Source: Macrothele yani
Lineage: Eukaryota; Arthropoda; Arachnida; Araneae; Macrothelidae
Length of the DNA: 64,000 nucleotides
Direction: 5' to 3'
Assembly (NCBI GenBank): GCA_039090855.1
Contig: CM077005.1
Coordinates: 77,930,607 to 77,994,606 of the forward strand
The notes beneath the pieces are model-generated. The model was not told the origin of the DNA. It did not search any database and saw only the letters and a program-made list of their open reading frames with translations. The translations under genes and the position numbers were made by a program. This document shows, piece by piece, positions 45,855-57,680 of this stretch (its first letter is position 1; the number at the start of each line of letters is the position of its first letter).

Positions 45855-48800
45855 CATGAGTCAAAGTAAACAAAATCTCCACGACTGAACTTTTACGGGT
45901 TCACATAGATATAATTTCTTGCGGGGGGAGTGTGTGTGTGGCGCTATAGTGACATACATGAATATAAAATTTGAAGCAAAGTACATAAATCGTGTAATGT
46001 ACTATAGTGATGTACAGAAATCTAAAATTTGAAGAATATACCTATATAATTGTTTTTCTTTGAAAAAAGTTCAAATGAACTCTATTTCAGGGTTTTTGCA
46101 CTGCATGGAACTCCCAAAAAGGTAATGAAGACTCAATTATACAAATGTTATGTTATACAAATACATAACTTACAACACCACTTACTAGTCAGGACTTGAA
46201 AAACTGATCTATACTTTGCTGGATTTTGACTTTTTTGGTCTGCACTTTTTCTTCTGCTATCTTTCTTTTAGCTGAAACTGGCATGCTTACCGATATAGAA
46301 GAGTGACTGTTTTCACCTTTCATGGGTTTACAGAATGCCTTATGCATTGGCAAGTTTTTTGTCATATTTACTGATGGTGTTTTCAATTTTGCACTCATTT
46401 TTGTTTGTTCACTTTTTACTTGGGGTTTAAGACTTTTGGAAATTGTTTTTTTTTTTAGGAGGCTGAGACTTAGATTTCATTAGTTGTATGACTGGTTTAC
46501 CATGTTTTCTTCCTCCAGTTTTTCTTACAGTTTTGGTTATGGCATAAGTTTGCAAGTGTTTTCTTTGCTCCTCTACAGCATTTAATTTTTCGCTTTTCGA
46601 ATGTTTTGGTATTCAATATATGCATTGAGACAAGATTTTCGTACTTCATCCGATACTTCAAGTTTTGCTGCTTTAGTACCGTAACTCTTAAGCATATGTT
46701 TTACACAAGACCCAGCTTCATAATTGTGCACCTTCAACCTTGATCTGTCACAGGTGATGATACCATCCATTATGTGAAACAAACTTTCAACAAAGGGGCC
46801 AGAAAACATACTTAAAAGTGCGTTCACCAGCCTTGCTATCATCTTATAATGGGGACCACCGACATCTGAATCCAAAGTCACATCCTGCAGGGAAAAAATT
46901 AAAAACCACCAATCAACATCTATTCTGTAGTTTCTATTATTCTCCATCAGATTCGTGGTTTCCATTCGGTCAACATCAGAATCGACTACCAGCATTTTCA
47001 CCTCCTCTTGAAGTTTGTCAAGGCTTTCTACAGAAATGACATTTGGCAATGACTTGGCCAAAAAATGGAAAGCTGCAAGTATTGATTTGCATTGCGAAGG
47101 ATGAAGTGCAGAGAGACTTATAAGGATTTTGCTTCAAAGTGGCAATTTTTTCTGAAGTGCTTTAGTTGTAGCAATATATGCATCTCTAAGCTTTGTGTAA
47201 AATGCTGACACCTATGGACACTTAGCTAATGTTGCACTTGTGACAAGGGGGCTATATGTACCCACAGACAAATACTTGTTGCTCAACTGCAAACTCACAT
47301 CATACAAATCAAATTGGAGAAATTCATTTACATTTGTGGTCGCACATTCTTCTCGGACAAAGGAAGTAACACATTTTTTCACCAAGCCAAACATTTCCAC
47401 ATGTAAGCAGTGAATAATTGGTTTCTCATGTTGACAGAACTTGCAAAATTTTTGGAACTTTGGAAGGATTTGCAAGTACAATTCACACATAACTTGGAGC
47501 TTAGTCCGGTGATGGAATAACTGAAGCAATATTCAGTTGAGCTTTTCCGATTGTGATATTGACTGAGACACACGAAACTTCTGAAGTGAGATTGTGCCGA
47601 TTCAATAGAGCACTTCTGAGCACAAGATACCTTACATGACATGTAAATGCTTTCAACTGTTTTTTTGTACAACTTCTTTTCTTCAGGATCAAGGAAACTG
47701 TAAAAATATACTGTGAGAGCATTTTTTAGTCTGTTTACACATTCCACAACTGGCAAAACCTGCAAAAAGCGCAACAGAACTGGCTTAAGAATCCTCAAAA
47801 TTTTTTCACAATTCAGAGACTGCTGCATATCATTTAACAGTTGTCTGGCTTTGGGAGATTTTTCAACATAAACAAATATATCCATACAAAACTGCTCAAC
47901 ATCTGAAATAGAACCGAAATCGCTGAAAAATATCTTTGAAATATTGTGAACAATGTGAACAGGATCACCTCCAATATCAAGCAAATGTGGGTTACCATCA
48001 TCACCAAATCGCAGTAAAGTATCTACTACCGATTTTACACCCCTCATTGTTGCACAGCTATCCATCAAACATGAAATAATGGAAGAGAGCTCAAAATTAT
48101 TTTTTGCTAAAATTCTCTTGATTACATTTGATATACATTTGCAGAATTTGCAAGATTTTCATCTGCCGATCCTAAATGTGTTGTAATAATTTTTTTTAGT
48201 GTCTCATGATTAAATCTTATCATAACGTTTACAATTTTTACACAGTTGTTGCTTGTCGCTTCATCAACGTTAATGGAAAAAAATCCACCACTGGCATGGA
48301 CAGAATGCTGAAGTTCAGAAAGCATACCTTTTACTAAACCATACGTATTAATGTAAGTAGCACTAGCTGCTGAGAGGCTTAGTCTATTCAGTGCAGATTT
48401 ATCTTGTCCTAACCTTTGGGCAAAGGCAACTAGTTCTGGTGCAAATGAAAAAGACAAACAATGTTCACTCACGGCTCTCAGATCAGTAATTCTGTCACAC
48501 ATACTCTTGCATGCTGCTCTTTCAGTTGCTCCAGGAAATGTTTGCGTAAATGAGCGAGCCACCATAGCCTTCCGATGCTTTGGATCTTCACTGTGGGCCC
48601 GAAGAACTTTTTTACCATTGTTCCCCTATGAGTGTTTTTCCACATGACACGCAATAACATTGTCCAGGTTGTCCGATTTTGCGACACTATTCCAAATACT
48701 TGCATCCTTTTTTGTCAGCTTCCTTCAACCAATCCCATTTCCACTTATTTTTCACACCAGCTTCCAGCTGCTTCAATTTCTCAGAGTTATCTTCTGTAAT

Positions 48801-49490
48801 GAATTCCATTGTTGCAGTGTACTTAATGTCTTACGTGTCTCACGCATGAATAATAGAAAAAAAAAATCACATAAATAAACTGCTTACTTGCAAACATGTG
48901 TTGACGCAAAATGACAAAACTGGATGATGCATAAATCCATAATGTTTTCCTTTCAACACATTCTTTGAAGAGTAGTACTTCTTACTAGACTAGCCTAACA
49001 ACAGCATTGCAACTGCTCATTAACAATAAAATGCACAAACAAAGAATGCAATCTGAAACATAAACACATGCACACGCCAGTGAGGAGAAACAAACAGCTC
49101 TTCCTTCTGGACTGGCGGACTCCCCTCAGCGCATCGTCGGTAAAGCTAATGATGCGAGCGCTTCGCTGGGTGATATATCATCTCATGGTCTTCGCAAACT
49201 CAACGAGGCGCCGGAGTCCAAAGAGAGCTGAAGGAATTACGTACTGGGGAACGTCATACGTCTTGGCCCGGCGAGAGAGAATGGAACCCCATCCAAATTC
49301 GTTTAAAGATTGATGTGGCACAAATGCGCATAAACGATCCTTCCTCGGTGGTGTGGTGAATTTATTTTACGTTTTCAGTAAAAAAAAAAAAACAGAATCT
49401 GATTTTTTTTTGTGTTACGGCAAACAGTTTGATGGAGACGGAGTGTGTCTGACTGAATGAACAACGGATGACGGAATACTTTTACCCATG
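45855..49490 (-). mobile_element. hAT-3 DNA transposon, 3.6 kb
   Basis: Inverted ends CATGAGTCAAAGTA and CATGGGTAAAAGTA (right end read inward), with 8-bp duplication CTCTAACA. The ends are not the usual CAGGG-type hAT termini. Transposase on the minus strand. Confidence 0.85.
46189..48809 (-). pseudogene. hAT-3 transposase relic with C-terminal PIP box
   Basis: The probable start is ATG 48809 (MEFITEDNSEKLKQLEAG). A BED-like finger remnant with CYCVSCGKTL lies near 48650. The core blocks follow: INVDEATSNNCVKIVNVMIR (about 48270-48210), MMDSCATMRGVKSVVDTLLR (48068-48010) and GGDPVHIVHNISKIFFSDFG (about 47960). A helical C-terminal half follows (47061-46582). The protein ends in a lysine-rich tail closing with KIQQSIDQFFKS at 46189, a textbook PCNA-interacting pattern (Q-x-x-I-x-x-F-F). 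There are several frameshifts and stops. Its hAT placement rests mainly on the 8-bp duplication plus the general fold order. Confidence 0.72.
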
Positions 49491-49983
49491 CTCTAACATC
49501 ATAGAAAGGGACCGCTATGGCAGCCGAGGTGTCATGGTCTGGACAGGCATCATGTTGGATGTCCGTACACCTCTCCATGTGTTTGACAGAGGCTCCCTGA
49601 CTGCTGAGAGGTATAGGGATGAGATCTTACAGCCCTATGTTCGACTTTTCAGCGCCGCAGTTGGTCATCGGTTCCTTTTTATGGACGACCACGCTTGTCC
49701 ACATAGGGCTCACCTGGTCTACGATTATCTCGAAAGTGAGGATATTCGTCGGATGGGTTGGCCAGCCAGATCGTCAGACCTAAACCCTATCGAACATGTC
49801 TGGGACGCTCTTGGAAGGGCAATTGCAGCTTGCCTTCCCCTCCGAGAACCATCCAGGAGCTGAAAACTGTGTTGCTGCAGGAGTGGGACCAACTGCCACA
49901 GGGACTAATCATCTGCCTCATTTCCAGTATGATGTCACGCTGTGAGAGCTGTACGACTGTGAGATGGAACCATACCCCATATT
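49491..49983 (+). pseudogene. Tc1-H transposase, catalytic C-terminal piece
   Basis: NIIERDRYGSRGVMVWTGIM, then FLFMDDHACPHRAH (second aspartate, DDN changed to DDH) and RSSDLNPIEHVWDALGRAI (third acidic residue). A frameshift near 49855 is followed by TIQELKTVLLQEWDQLPQ and a stop near 49983. Confidence 0.85.
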
Positions 49984-50197
49984 AGTAATTTTATGTTTGA
50001 TCTTGCAACATGGATTTTGGACATTCCTGTGCTGATGAGCCTTACTGACGATCATGAGTGCGTACCATGACTGTTGTATGGCATAATATTTTCTCTTATA
50101 TAACTGTGTATCCATACCGAATTTCATTAAAATGTTTCCAGTAGTTTTTCAGAAATTCGACAAAATGTGCAAATTCTCTTAATTTTGAACATCAGTG

Positions 50198-50815
50198 TAT
50201 ATTCTACTGATTTCCCATGTACTTTGAAGAATATTTTTTCCTTCTTAGAAATGATTGAGTTACGAGGTTGGTGTGAATAGGAAGGTGGCACAAACTTAGG
50301 GTGAACACAGCCCATTCCACCTCATCCCACAGATGCTTGGTGGATTTTAAATCTGTAGTGTGTGCATCCCACTGAAGCAAGGAAAACACAGCATGTATCT
50401 GGAACCATTCGGTGAGGATACGAGCCTTGTGAACATGGGCTTTATGCTTTATCCAGCTGGATGTGTTCATCTGCTTGAGGATAAGCAGTATCCATGAAGG
50501 AATGAATTTGGTTAGCAACAAAGTTTAGATACACCATGGAGTTCAGATGCCCTTCAATAGATATCGGGGTGGAGACTAATGAATGCCAGGAAAACTTTCC
50601 CCACACCAGCACACCACTGCCATCAACCTGAACTGTTGATACATGACAGGATGACTCCATAGGTTTATGCTGCTTGCACCAAATTCAGATCTTACAAGCT
50701 GGACGATGCAAAAGGAAACTTGATTAGTCTGCCCAACTGAGCTTCTTCCAGTCCTTAATTGGTTCAGTATCCATTGCAGTCCATTAGCAATGTGATCCAA
50801 TATGTGGTGTGTTCA
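50198..50815 (-). pseudogene. Tc1-like Tc1-G, middle portion
   Basis: Read right to left the core can be followed as DWKKLSWADQ, NLWSHPVMYQ, then ESSCHVSTVQVDGSGVLVWG, FSWHSLVSTPISIEGHLNS and YPQADEHIQLDKA, with stops. The order and wording match the Tc1 family whose ends appear at 44924. It is the other half of the element interrupted by Tc1-H. Confidence 0.72.
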
Positions 50816-51109
50816 AAGATGACACTTGTCACACCAAGGTTGAATTCCACAGTGATTTGCAGAAATTAAGGCAGAATTCAACATTCCCATCTGTTCATTT
50901 GCATGATTTTTGCCATTCTCCTTTGACTCCTCTGATCCATCAGCTGTTTTTGTCCATTACTGGGTTTTGTTCCAGAATCCTTAGGTTGAATGACTAACTG
51001 GAACCGTCAGCTGTGGGCTAATCCCCCACACTGATGTACTTACCTGATTAAAAAGACACAAAAATATGAAAAAATGACTCAAGTGTGGAATATGATGGAC
51101 CTACCACAC
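50816..51109. other. unassigned sequence between Tc1-G and the RTE-X-like LINE
   Basis: It might contain the diverged N-terminal part of Tc1-G or the 5' UTR of the following LINE. No motif decides. Confidence 0.4.
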
Positions 51110-53975
51110 TTGAGAAGGACGGTCCATCACGGAATAGGCCTAGAAATTCTAAAAGGCGCATAAGAAAGAGATGACGGTTGAGTGAGTGTAAGATTGGTGT
51201 ATGGAATACTAGAGGTATAAATGGCAAGATGAATTAGATGATTGAAGAAATTAATAAGTATAAATTGGATGCGCTGTGTGTAAGTGAAACCAAAAAGAAG
51301 GAAATTGTGGTAGAAGAAGTGAATGGCACAGTGAGTGTGTGGTCTGGAGTATTGGATTATGTTAGGGGACAAGCTGGTGTAGGTGTGATTTTAAGTGAAA
51401 AGATGAAGAACAACTTGATCCGTTACAGCTGCATTAGTGAGAGAATTCTTCGGATACGTCTGAAAGTGAAACTTCAGAGAATAGTAATTGTTGTAGTGTA
51501 TGATATGCTCCTTGTGACTCAGAACCTTCTGATAGGAAGGAAGATTTCAGGAATGAGCTAAAGGTTGTTTTGAGCCAGTTTGGTGCTAAAGAGAAAGTTA
51601 TAATAGCAAGGGATTTCAATGCTCGAGTAGGTGTGAAGAATGCACTTTCTGACAGTGTTCTGGGTAAGTTTAATGATCCTTGTGTAAATGATAATGGTGA
51701 AAGGTTAATTGAACTTTGCATTGAGAATGGTTTGTGTGTATCTAATACATTTTTCAACCAGAAGTATATCCACGCATATACTTGCGAAAATCACACTCTT
51801 GGTCAAAAGAGTGTTATAGATTTTTTGTTGTTTACGATCAGCGTCTGAAACACTTAGTTGTTGACACTCGTGTGATGAGAGGTGCAGATATTGGCTCTGA
51901 TCATTACTTGGTAGTGTCACGAGTGAAACTGAATGTTAGTTGGAGGAAAAGGAATACGAAGAGGCCTAGGGTGGAAAGAATAAATATTGAAAGGCTTCCT
52001 GGGGATCATCAGCATTATGCTGACTTACCCAGAGAACAACTGAAGGAGCTGAAGTCATGTGAGAGGGATGTAGAAAAGAAGTGGGAATGTTTTAAAAACT
52101 GTGTTGTTACTGCTGCTGAGGAGGTCTTTGGTACCACAATAGTGGGTAACAATAATGATGGTTGGTGGAATAGTGAGGTTAATGAGGCAGTAAAGAGAAA
52201 GAAGGATGCCTATTTGGGGATGTCGCAAGGTAGAGTTTCTGTGGATGAATACCGCTGTAAGAAGCGTGAAGCAGCTAAGTTGGTTCGCCAGAGTAAGGCA
52301 AAAGATAGGAAGGAGAAGGTGGAAAAGCATGAATTGGCTTTTTGGAAAGATAGAAAGACTTTCTGGAAGTTTGTGAGACTCAGGAAAAATAGGGGAAACA
52401 AAGCTGTAAGTTGTGTGAAGAATAGAGTTGGGAAAAATGATATGGGAGCCCAGTGAGTTAAGTGAAAGATGGGGTGAATATTTCTGGGAGTTATTACATC
52501 AAAAAAGCAAAGGTGATTCTGAGGCAGAAGCAGATGATGTCACAGTGAAAGAGGGAAGTACAGGAGGGATCTCAAGAGAAGAGGTGTGTAAAGCTTTGAA
52601 ATCTCTTCAGAATGGTAAGGCTCTGAGAGTTGATGGCATAACTGCTGAGATGTTGAAATATGGTAGTGACTCTGTAATTGACTGGTTAACTGAAATTTGC
52701 CAGTTGTGCTGGGAGCTAGGAATGGTCCCTCAGGATTGGAAGGATGCTATCATTGTTCCCTTGTAGAAGGGAAAAGGTGATCAGACTGACTGCAAGAACT
52801 GTTGTGGTATTAGCCTACTGTGTGTGCCGGGAAAATGTTCGGTAAGGTCATTACTGAAAAAGTACAAAGCCTTACATCAGTGAAAGCATGGGATGTTCAG
52901 TGGTTTCAAGCCTGGTAAAGGCTGCACTGACCAAATTTTTGCATTACGCATGATGACTGAAAAGTATCTGGTTATTGGTAAGAAAGTTTTTGCGGCCTTC
53001 ATAGATTTAGAGAAAGCTTATGACCAAGTAAATAGGACACTTCTGTGGAAGGTATTGAATGAATATTGTGTTACTGGGAGTCTACTTAACAGTGTAAAGG
53101 TTATGTATGCTGGTAGGCAAGGATGTGTAATGTCACCCTGGCTGTTTAATATATTTATGGACGCATCCATGCGCAATGCCAAAATAGATAATACTGGTTT
53201 ATGTCTTGGTGACATGCGTGTGTGCAAATTGCTGTATGCTGATGACCTGTCCTGTTGGCAGAGAGCAAAAGTGAGTTGCAGAGTATGTTGTCCCAAAATT
53301 CAAACTGAGTGTAAATTAGGGAAAAAACAAAGTTATGGTTTTTAAAGGGGGGGGGGACTGGTAGTACTGAATGTAGCATATGTCTAAATGGTACCGTGAT
53401 TGACCAGGTAAATGAGTTTGTGTATTTAGGAAGCATGTTTGACAGAGGGAACAAATTGGATGGCAAATTTAGTAGGTGAGTGAATTCTTCATTGAAAGTC
53501 ATAGCTGCCTTCGGAGGTTTTCACAGGAATGCTGTGTTCTGAAGGGAGTCCCACATGGCTGTGTATGAAACTGTAATTGTTCCTTCTCTGATGTAAGCCA
53601 GTGAAGCCTGGGTACCACAGAAGAAACATAGGAGGTGTTTGTGTGCTGGAGAAATGCATTACTTACGGGGGGGGGGGGGTGTTGTTGTAGCAAGACACGT
53701 TCTGATCGTGTGAGGGATGAAGATGTGTTGGAGTTGTGTAATGTGAAGCAAAATGTTGGTAGCAAGGTGGAAACTAATAGATTTCGGTGGTTTGGGCATG
53801 TTGAAAGAATGAGTGATGAGATGCTTACTTTCAGCCCAAGTGGCAGGAAGGAAAAGCAGAGGAAGGCCAAGGAAGTAATGGGAGGATCAGATTCAGGAGT
53901 GTCCGCATGAGGAAAAGATCATGAGTATGATGTATAGAATGATACGTCATGGTTTGGTGTTTTCAAAAAAAAAAG
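51110..53975 (+). pseudogene. second RTE-like LINE (RTE-X style), decayed, with A-rich tail
   Basis: The endonuclease begins RLVYGILEV-like at 51190 (GVWNTRGINGKM frame), then LDALCVSETKKKEIV (catalytic E), KVIIARDFNARVGVKN (51595-51640) and GADIGSDHYLVVSRVK (51890). The linker contains WWNSEVNEAVKRKKDAYL (52165). The reverse transcriptase has SLQNGKALRVDGITAEMLKY (52600), FSGFKPGKGCTDQIFALRMM (52900), AAFIDLEKAYDQVNRTLLW (53000) and the catalytic LLYADDLSCW (53230). The C-terminal FRWFGHVERM is at 53785. Frameshifts and stops are frequent. It ends in AAAAAAAAAAGAAGAAAAAG at 53966-53985. It is a different family from the RTE at 41500. Confidence 0.87.
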
Positions 53976-53985
53976 AAGAAAAAGG

Positions 53986-54737
53986 CCGGTGATCTTATCT
54001 AGGGACCCCAATTAAGAATTTTTTTTATTAATGACTAACACCCCAGGTACGATCCTTAAAAACTCCCAGTAAATAAAAGGTGATTCCACCACCACCGACA
54101 AGAGAAATTCACATACGACATAAAATAATTTGATTAAACATATGTTCCAGGTTAACTAAAAAATTATTTTGTGCTCTCAGGCACATGTTGGAAAAACACT
54201 CGATACAAGGAAACTTTAGGTGGCTAGGCCGAATAAAAAAAGAATTTAGCTATGAATTTTAGAGTCCAGAGTATGTTAACAGTCCTAAATAATCCTCTCA
54301 GAAACCCTGGTCTGCAAACCAAGTAGTTTTCACCTGTGTGGTTTAGAGGATGAGGGAGGTAAGTGGCACAATTTGGTTACCAGCCTGCCTTACAAAAATC
54401 ATCAAAGGATGTGATCATTCACTCAAAGAGTGTTAAGAGCTTAATGCTCGATGTGCATATCTGATAACTGTTGAACCTTGAGCTAAATGCTCTTTACAAT
54501 TTAGATTTAGATGGTTAAGAGTGACATTTTATTCTTTTTTTTCACAACACACTGATTTTGATCATTTACCTGGAAAAATCTTTTTCTTACTTTACAGTAC
54601 AGAAAACCAAACAAACAAAAATGTCAAGTCACTTTCCTCTCATTTGAGCTAACGAAAAAACCCTGTTCTAACAGAAAACCAAAATTAATATACTTCAATC
54701 CATTTCTTTGGTCACTGGCATTAACTAGACATTTTTA

Positions 54738-54774
<37 letters not shown>

Positions 54775-55019
54775 CAATGACATTATATTACATTTGTTGG
54801 TTCTGGCCAGACCATTAATTCCAAACATACATTTGCATTTCTCTATTTTCCTCCCATTTTAATTTCCCCTTCCCCCCATTTTTTTTCTCACCCCTGAATT
54901 TTAACCTTTTACATCATTCCATTTCTGATCAAGACACATTTTTTTTTTTTTTTCAATTTTAGGTGGTCCTCATTTTCTTTTTCTTTTTTTTCTCTTTGTT
55001 TCTCCTCCTCCTTAAATTT
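53986..55019. other. unassigned intron sequence with long A-run
   Basis: An uninterrupted A-run of about 31 lies at 54740-54770. Pyrimidine-rich tracts lie at 54840-55020. No coding motif. Confidence 0.5.
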
Positions 55020-56660
55020 TCCTTTTGATGCCGAATTGGAATTGGTGTTTGTGCTGTCGCTACGAGAGCCGACACGCCGTGGAAACGGGGCCTGATGCGC
55101 TATGATGACATGGTAGGATGTTCCCTCTTCTCCTTCCTTTCTTTTATTCTTTTTTCTTTACTCCCGATGCCGGCCTTTGAGGAGGCTTTCTCTCTCTCAC
55201 ACGGCGACAGCGATGTTGCCGAGCGAGTTACGAGGCATAATGCCCGCTAGTGCCTCGGGACGATGTCAAGCACCTTTTCGCGCCATCTCGGCAGCAGAGT
55301 AAATTTTGAACCATGGAAAAATTAGAAAAGAAAAGGATCGATCGGTCCTACCGTTCTTGGGCCATCGCGGCCGCACGTTCCCGGTGCTGGAAGGTTACGG
55401 CAGGTTCGGCATCCGGACGCCCGTCGTGCGGACTCCCCTCCTTTACTCGATTTTTTTATTTTTTTTATTGTGGGACTCTCCCTTACGAAGTCTGGTATCG
55501 AAGTGTCGAGCAGCACGCAAAATTTCTCCACTCCTCACCGAATCCCTTGCGCACGCGCCCGAAATGGCGGAAGGCAATTGGCCCGAAGTTAAGTCAGAAG
55601 GCGGAGAGAAAGACGCAATTCCCAGAAATCGCTCGCATCTTCTCGGAGTCAGGCTTGAACTTTGACCTGACCTCCCAAAAAGAAAAGATGGCCGACGACG
55701 GAATTTTCTCTCGGCACACAGGGATTTGCAGTTGGTAACAGATTTTAAGCATTCTCCTGGCATTTTACGCATAGATACTTGGCGAAAGCCATTGCAGAGC
55801 TGGTGAGAAAGAATGCGAAACGTCCGACATCGCGACGGCGCCTGGTTACGATTTATGATCGTGTTTTGGAGGAAGCCAAGCTCACGGTGGACCTCCCTTT
55901 GAGTTTGTTTTGAACAAAGAAACTCCTAAAAAACCCGGGCAAAAATGGTGACCATCTTTACAAATTCAGAAAAATTAACATCTTTTACACAATTACATTT
56001 CGCTAAATTAATACGATCAGATTCGTGCGTGCCTCGCCGCCGGTAAGGATAATATCTTTCCCTTTCTACGATCGGAATTAAAAAAAAATAGCGTAACGCA
56101 ACGATGTGTTATTTTGCCCTGATGCATTAAGCCACAATTTTATTCTTTTACTAAATGACTATTAAATATCCTTGACGATAGCGCACGCGCAATTAATTTA
56201 CGAAAGTCACTTTGTTACCGAGCGATCGCAGACCTGCTTTTTCTAACGGTCGCTGAATTATACCATCACTAGTTAATACTAAGTGAGATTCCCACTAAAA
56301 CCAACTAAATATTAATACTAGGCAAGATTTTAATTACGAAAGGTTACTAAATTAAGCCCGATACACACAACAACGATTTTAATACACGCTACTGACATAT
56401 GGCATAAACACGCGTTTTTTCTCATTAGATACAACTACAATACGATAAAATACCTCGTACACTATATGTTTACAAATTACTTTTCAATTATTAAAGCTTA
56501 CAGAATAATACAATAAAAGAAATCGCGATAACGACGGTAAATACGGAACTACAACCTTACAATTTTTCTTTTTATCGCTACGTTATCCCGACGATCAATG
56601 ATGCCAAACACCGTGGCGGCGCCGATAATTTTAAACTGATACATCTAACACTATACATAT
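55020..56660. other. CpG-rich block of unknown nature within the intron
   Basis: CpG dinucleotides are conspicuously frequent (for example GGCCATCGCGGCCGCACG, ACGATCG, CGACGGCGCC) against a CpG-poor surrounding. The first 900 bp are GC-rich, and the rest AT-rich but still CpG-containing. An open frame at 55313-55738 (141 codons, MEKLEKKRIDRSYRSW) has no motif I know. It could be a young unrecognised LTR/TRIM element, or a CpG-island promoter. No terminal repeats were found. Confidence 0.45.
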
Positions 56661-57429
56661 ATAAACTGCACTATACACTTAAGAAACTAAGGAAAGTTAA
56701 TTCATATACACTACATCATATACTGCACTAAAATGAACTTCAACTAATATCTCTTCCCTGAAAGTAAACAGTGAACAAAAAAAATACAATGGAAGGAAGA
56801 AAAAAAACATTGCATGAAAGAAGACAAAAAAAAACAAAAAAAAACAATATAGCATGATGTCAAACTTCCTTAAATCTACTTCCCAGCTAGTTACAACTCC
56901 CTTAACTAGCAACAGACATCACAAGGCTAACTTACTTAGACCTATTCACATAAATTTAACTACATACACAGAGATCAACACTTCACAGAGAAATCAGAAA
57001 GAAAATAAAATAAATGAAAAGAATTTACTTGATTTTTCTTGACTCTTAAATCTATTTTTTTTTTCTTTCTAACTCCCTCCTTGCGAAAGGGATTTGAGAT
57101 CATCTCATGACAAAAATTATCACTCTCATTGAGAGTGCGTGGATCTGGTGACAGGTTTTCCGATCCAAAAATATTGGCCCATTAATTTAGAGATCGGAAA
57201 AATATCAACAGATCAAGAAGATCTTGTGTGCGTCGTGTGATGAATGTCAGTGAAGCTCGAATTGTGTGCCAAGATCGCTGTAAGTGGAGAAGTTTGATAT
57301 GGCAACAGTAAGTAAATAATCAGATAAAAAATATCTGGTAGTTTGTCTTTTTTTTTGTGGAGCTAACATCTGAATCTCAGAGAACAGCTTAGTGATATGT
57401 ATGTATATAGATTACCGACTGCTGGAAGT
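56661..57429. other. AT-rich intron sequence
   Basis: No feature recognised. Oligo-A stretches lie at about 56778-56840, and GATCGGAAAA motifs near 57160-57200. Confidence 0.5.
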
Positions 57430-57680
57430 TTTTTGTGTGTCACACCATTTACGGTAAACCTTTGCTATGGTTGTGCATGAAAAGCCCAAGAGGATGGCCA
57501 TTTTGGAGATCCTCACACTAACATGCCAACTATTATGATGCGTTCATAGTCACCGGCTTGTTTTGCTCATTCCAACTCTCAATCAAATGTTAATTGATGC
57601 ATGACAAATCTGCCAGATTTATATCACACACTGTGCTCACATAATATCTTACATGTTGGAGTGAGCCATTGATGTTATGA
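57430..57680 (-). pseudogene. Tc1-G-family transposase N-terminal scrap
   Basis: The minus strand resembles the helix-turn-helix start of the fish-type Tc1 family (phrases such as GCTATGGTTGTGCATGAAA and GCCATTTTGGAGATCCTCAC on the plus strand). Same orientation as Tc1-G, so it may be the far end of that element, separated by the LINE and the CpG-rich block, or an independent copy. Confidence 0.5.

Larger units (their letters stand above)
45086..50197 (+). mobile_element. Tc1-like transposon Tc1-H, complete ends, split by hAT-3
   Basis: Inverted ends CACTGGTGTTCAAAATTAAG (left) and CACTGATGTTCAAAATTAAG (right, read inward), flanked by TA (45084-45085 and 50198-50199). The transposase is on the plus strand in two pieces around hAT-3. 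The host DNA at its ends is another Tc1 (Tc1-G), giving a three-level nest. Confidence 0.92.

Noticed and set aside
52055..52401. minus-strand open frames opposite the RTE-X-like LINE
   Set aside because: Shadows of the plus-strand linker between endonuclease and reverse transcriptase.
55313..55738. 141-codon open frame in the CpG-rich block as a protein gene
   Set aside because: No recognisable domain, interrupted by a T-rich stretch that translates to a run of phenylalanines, and overlapping frames on both strands. Kept only as part of the CpG-rich finding.
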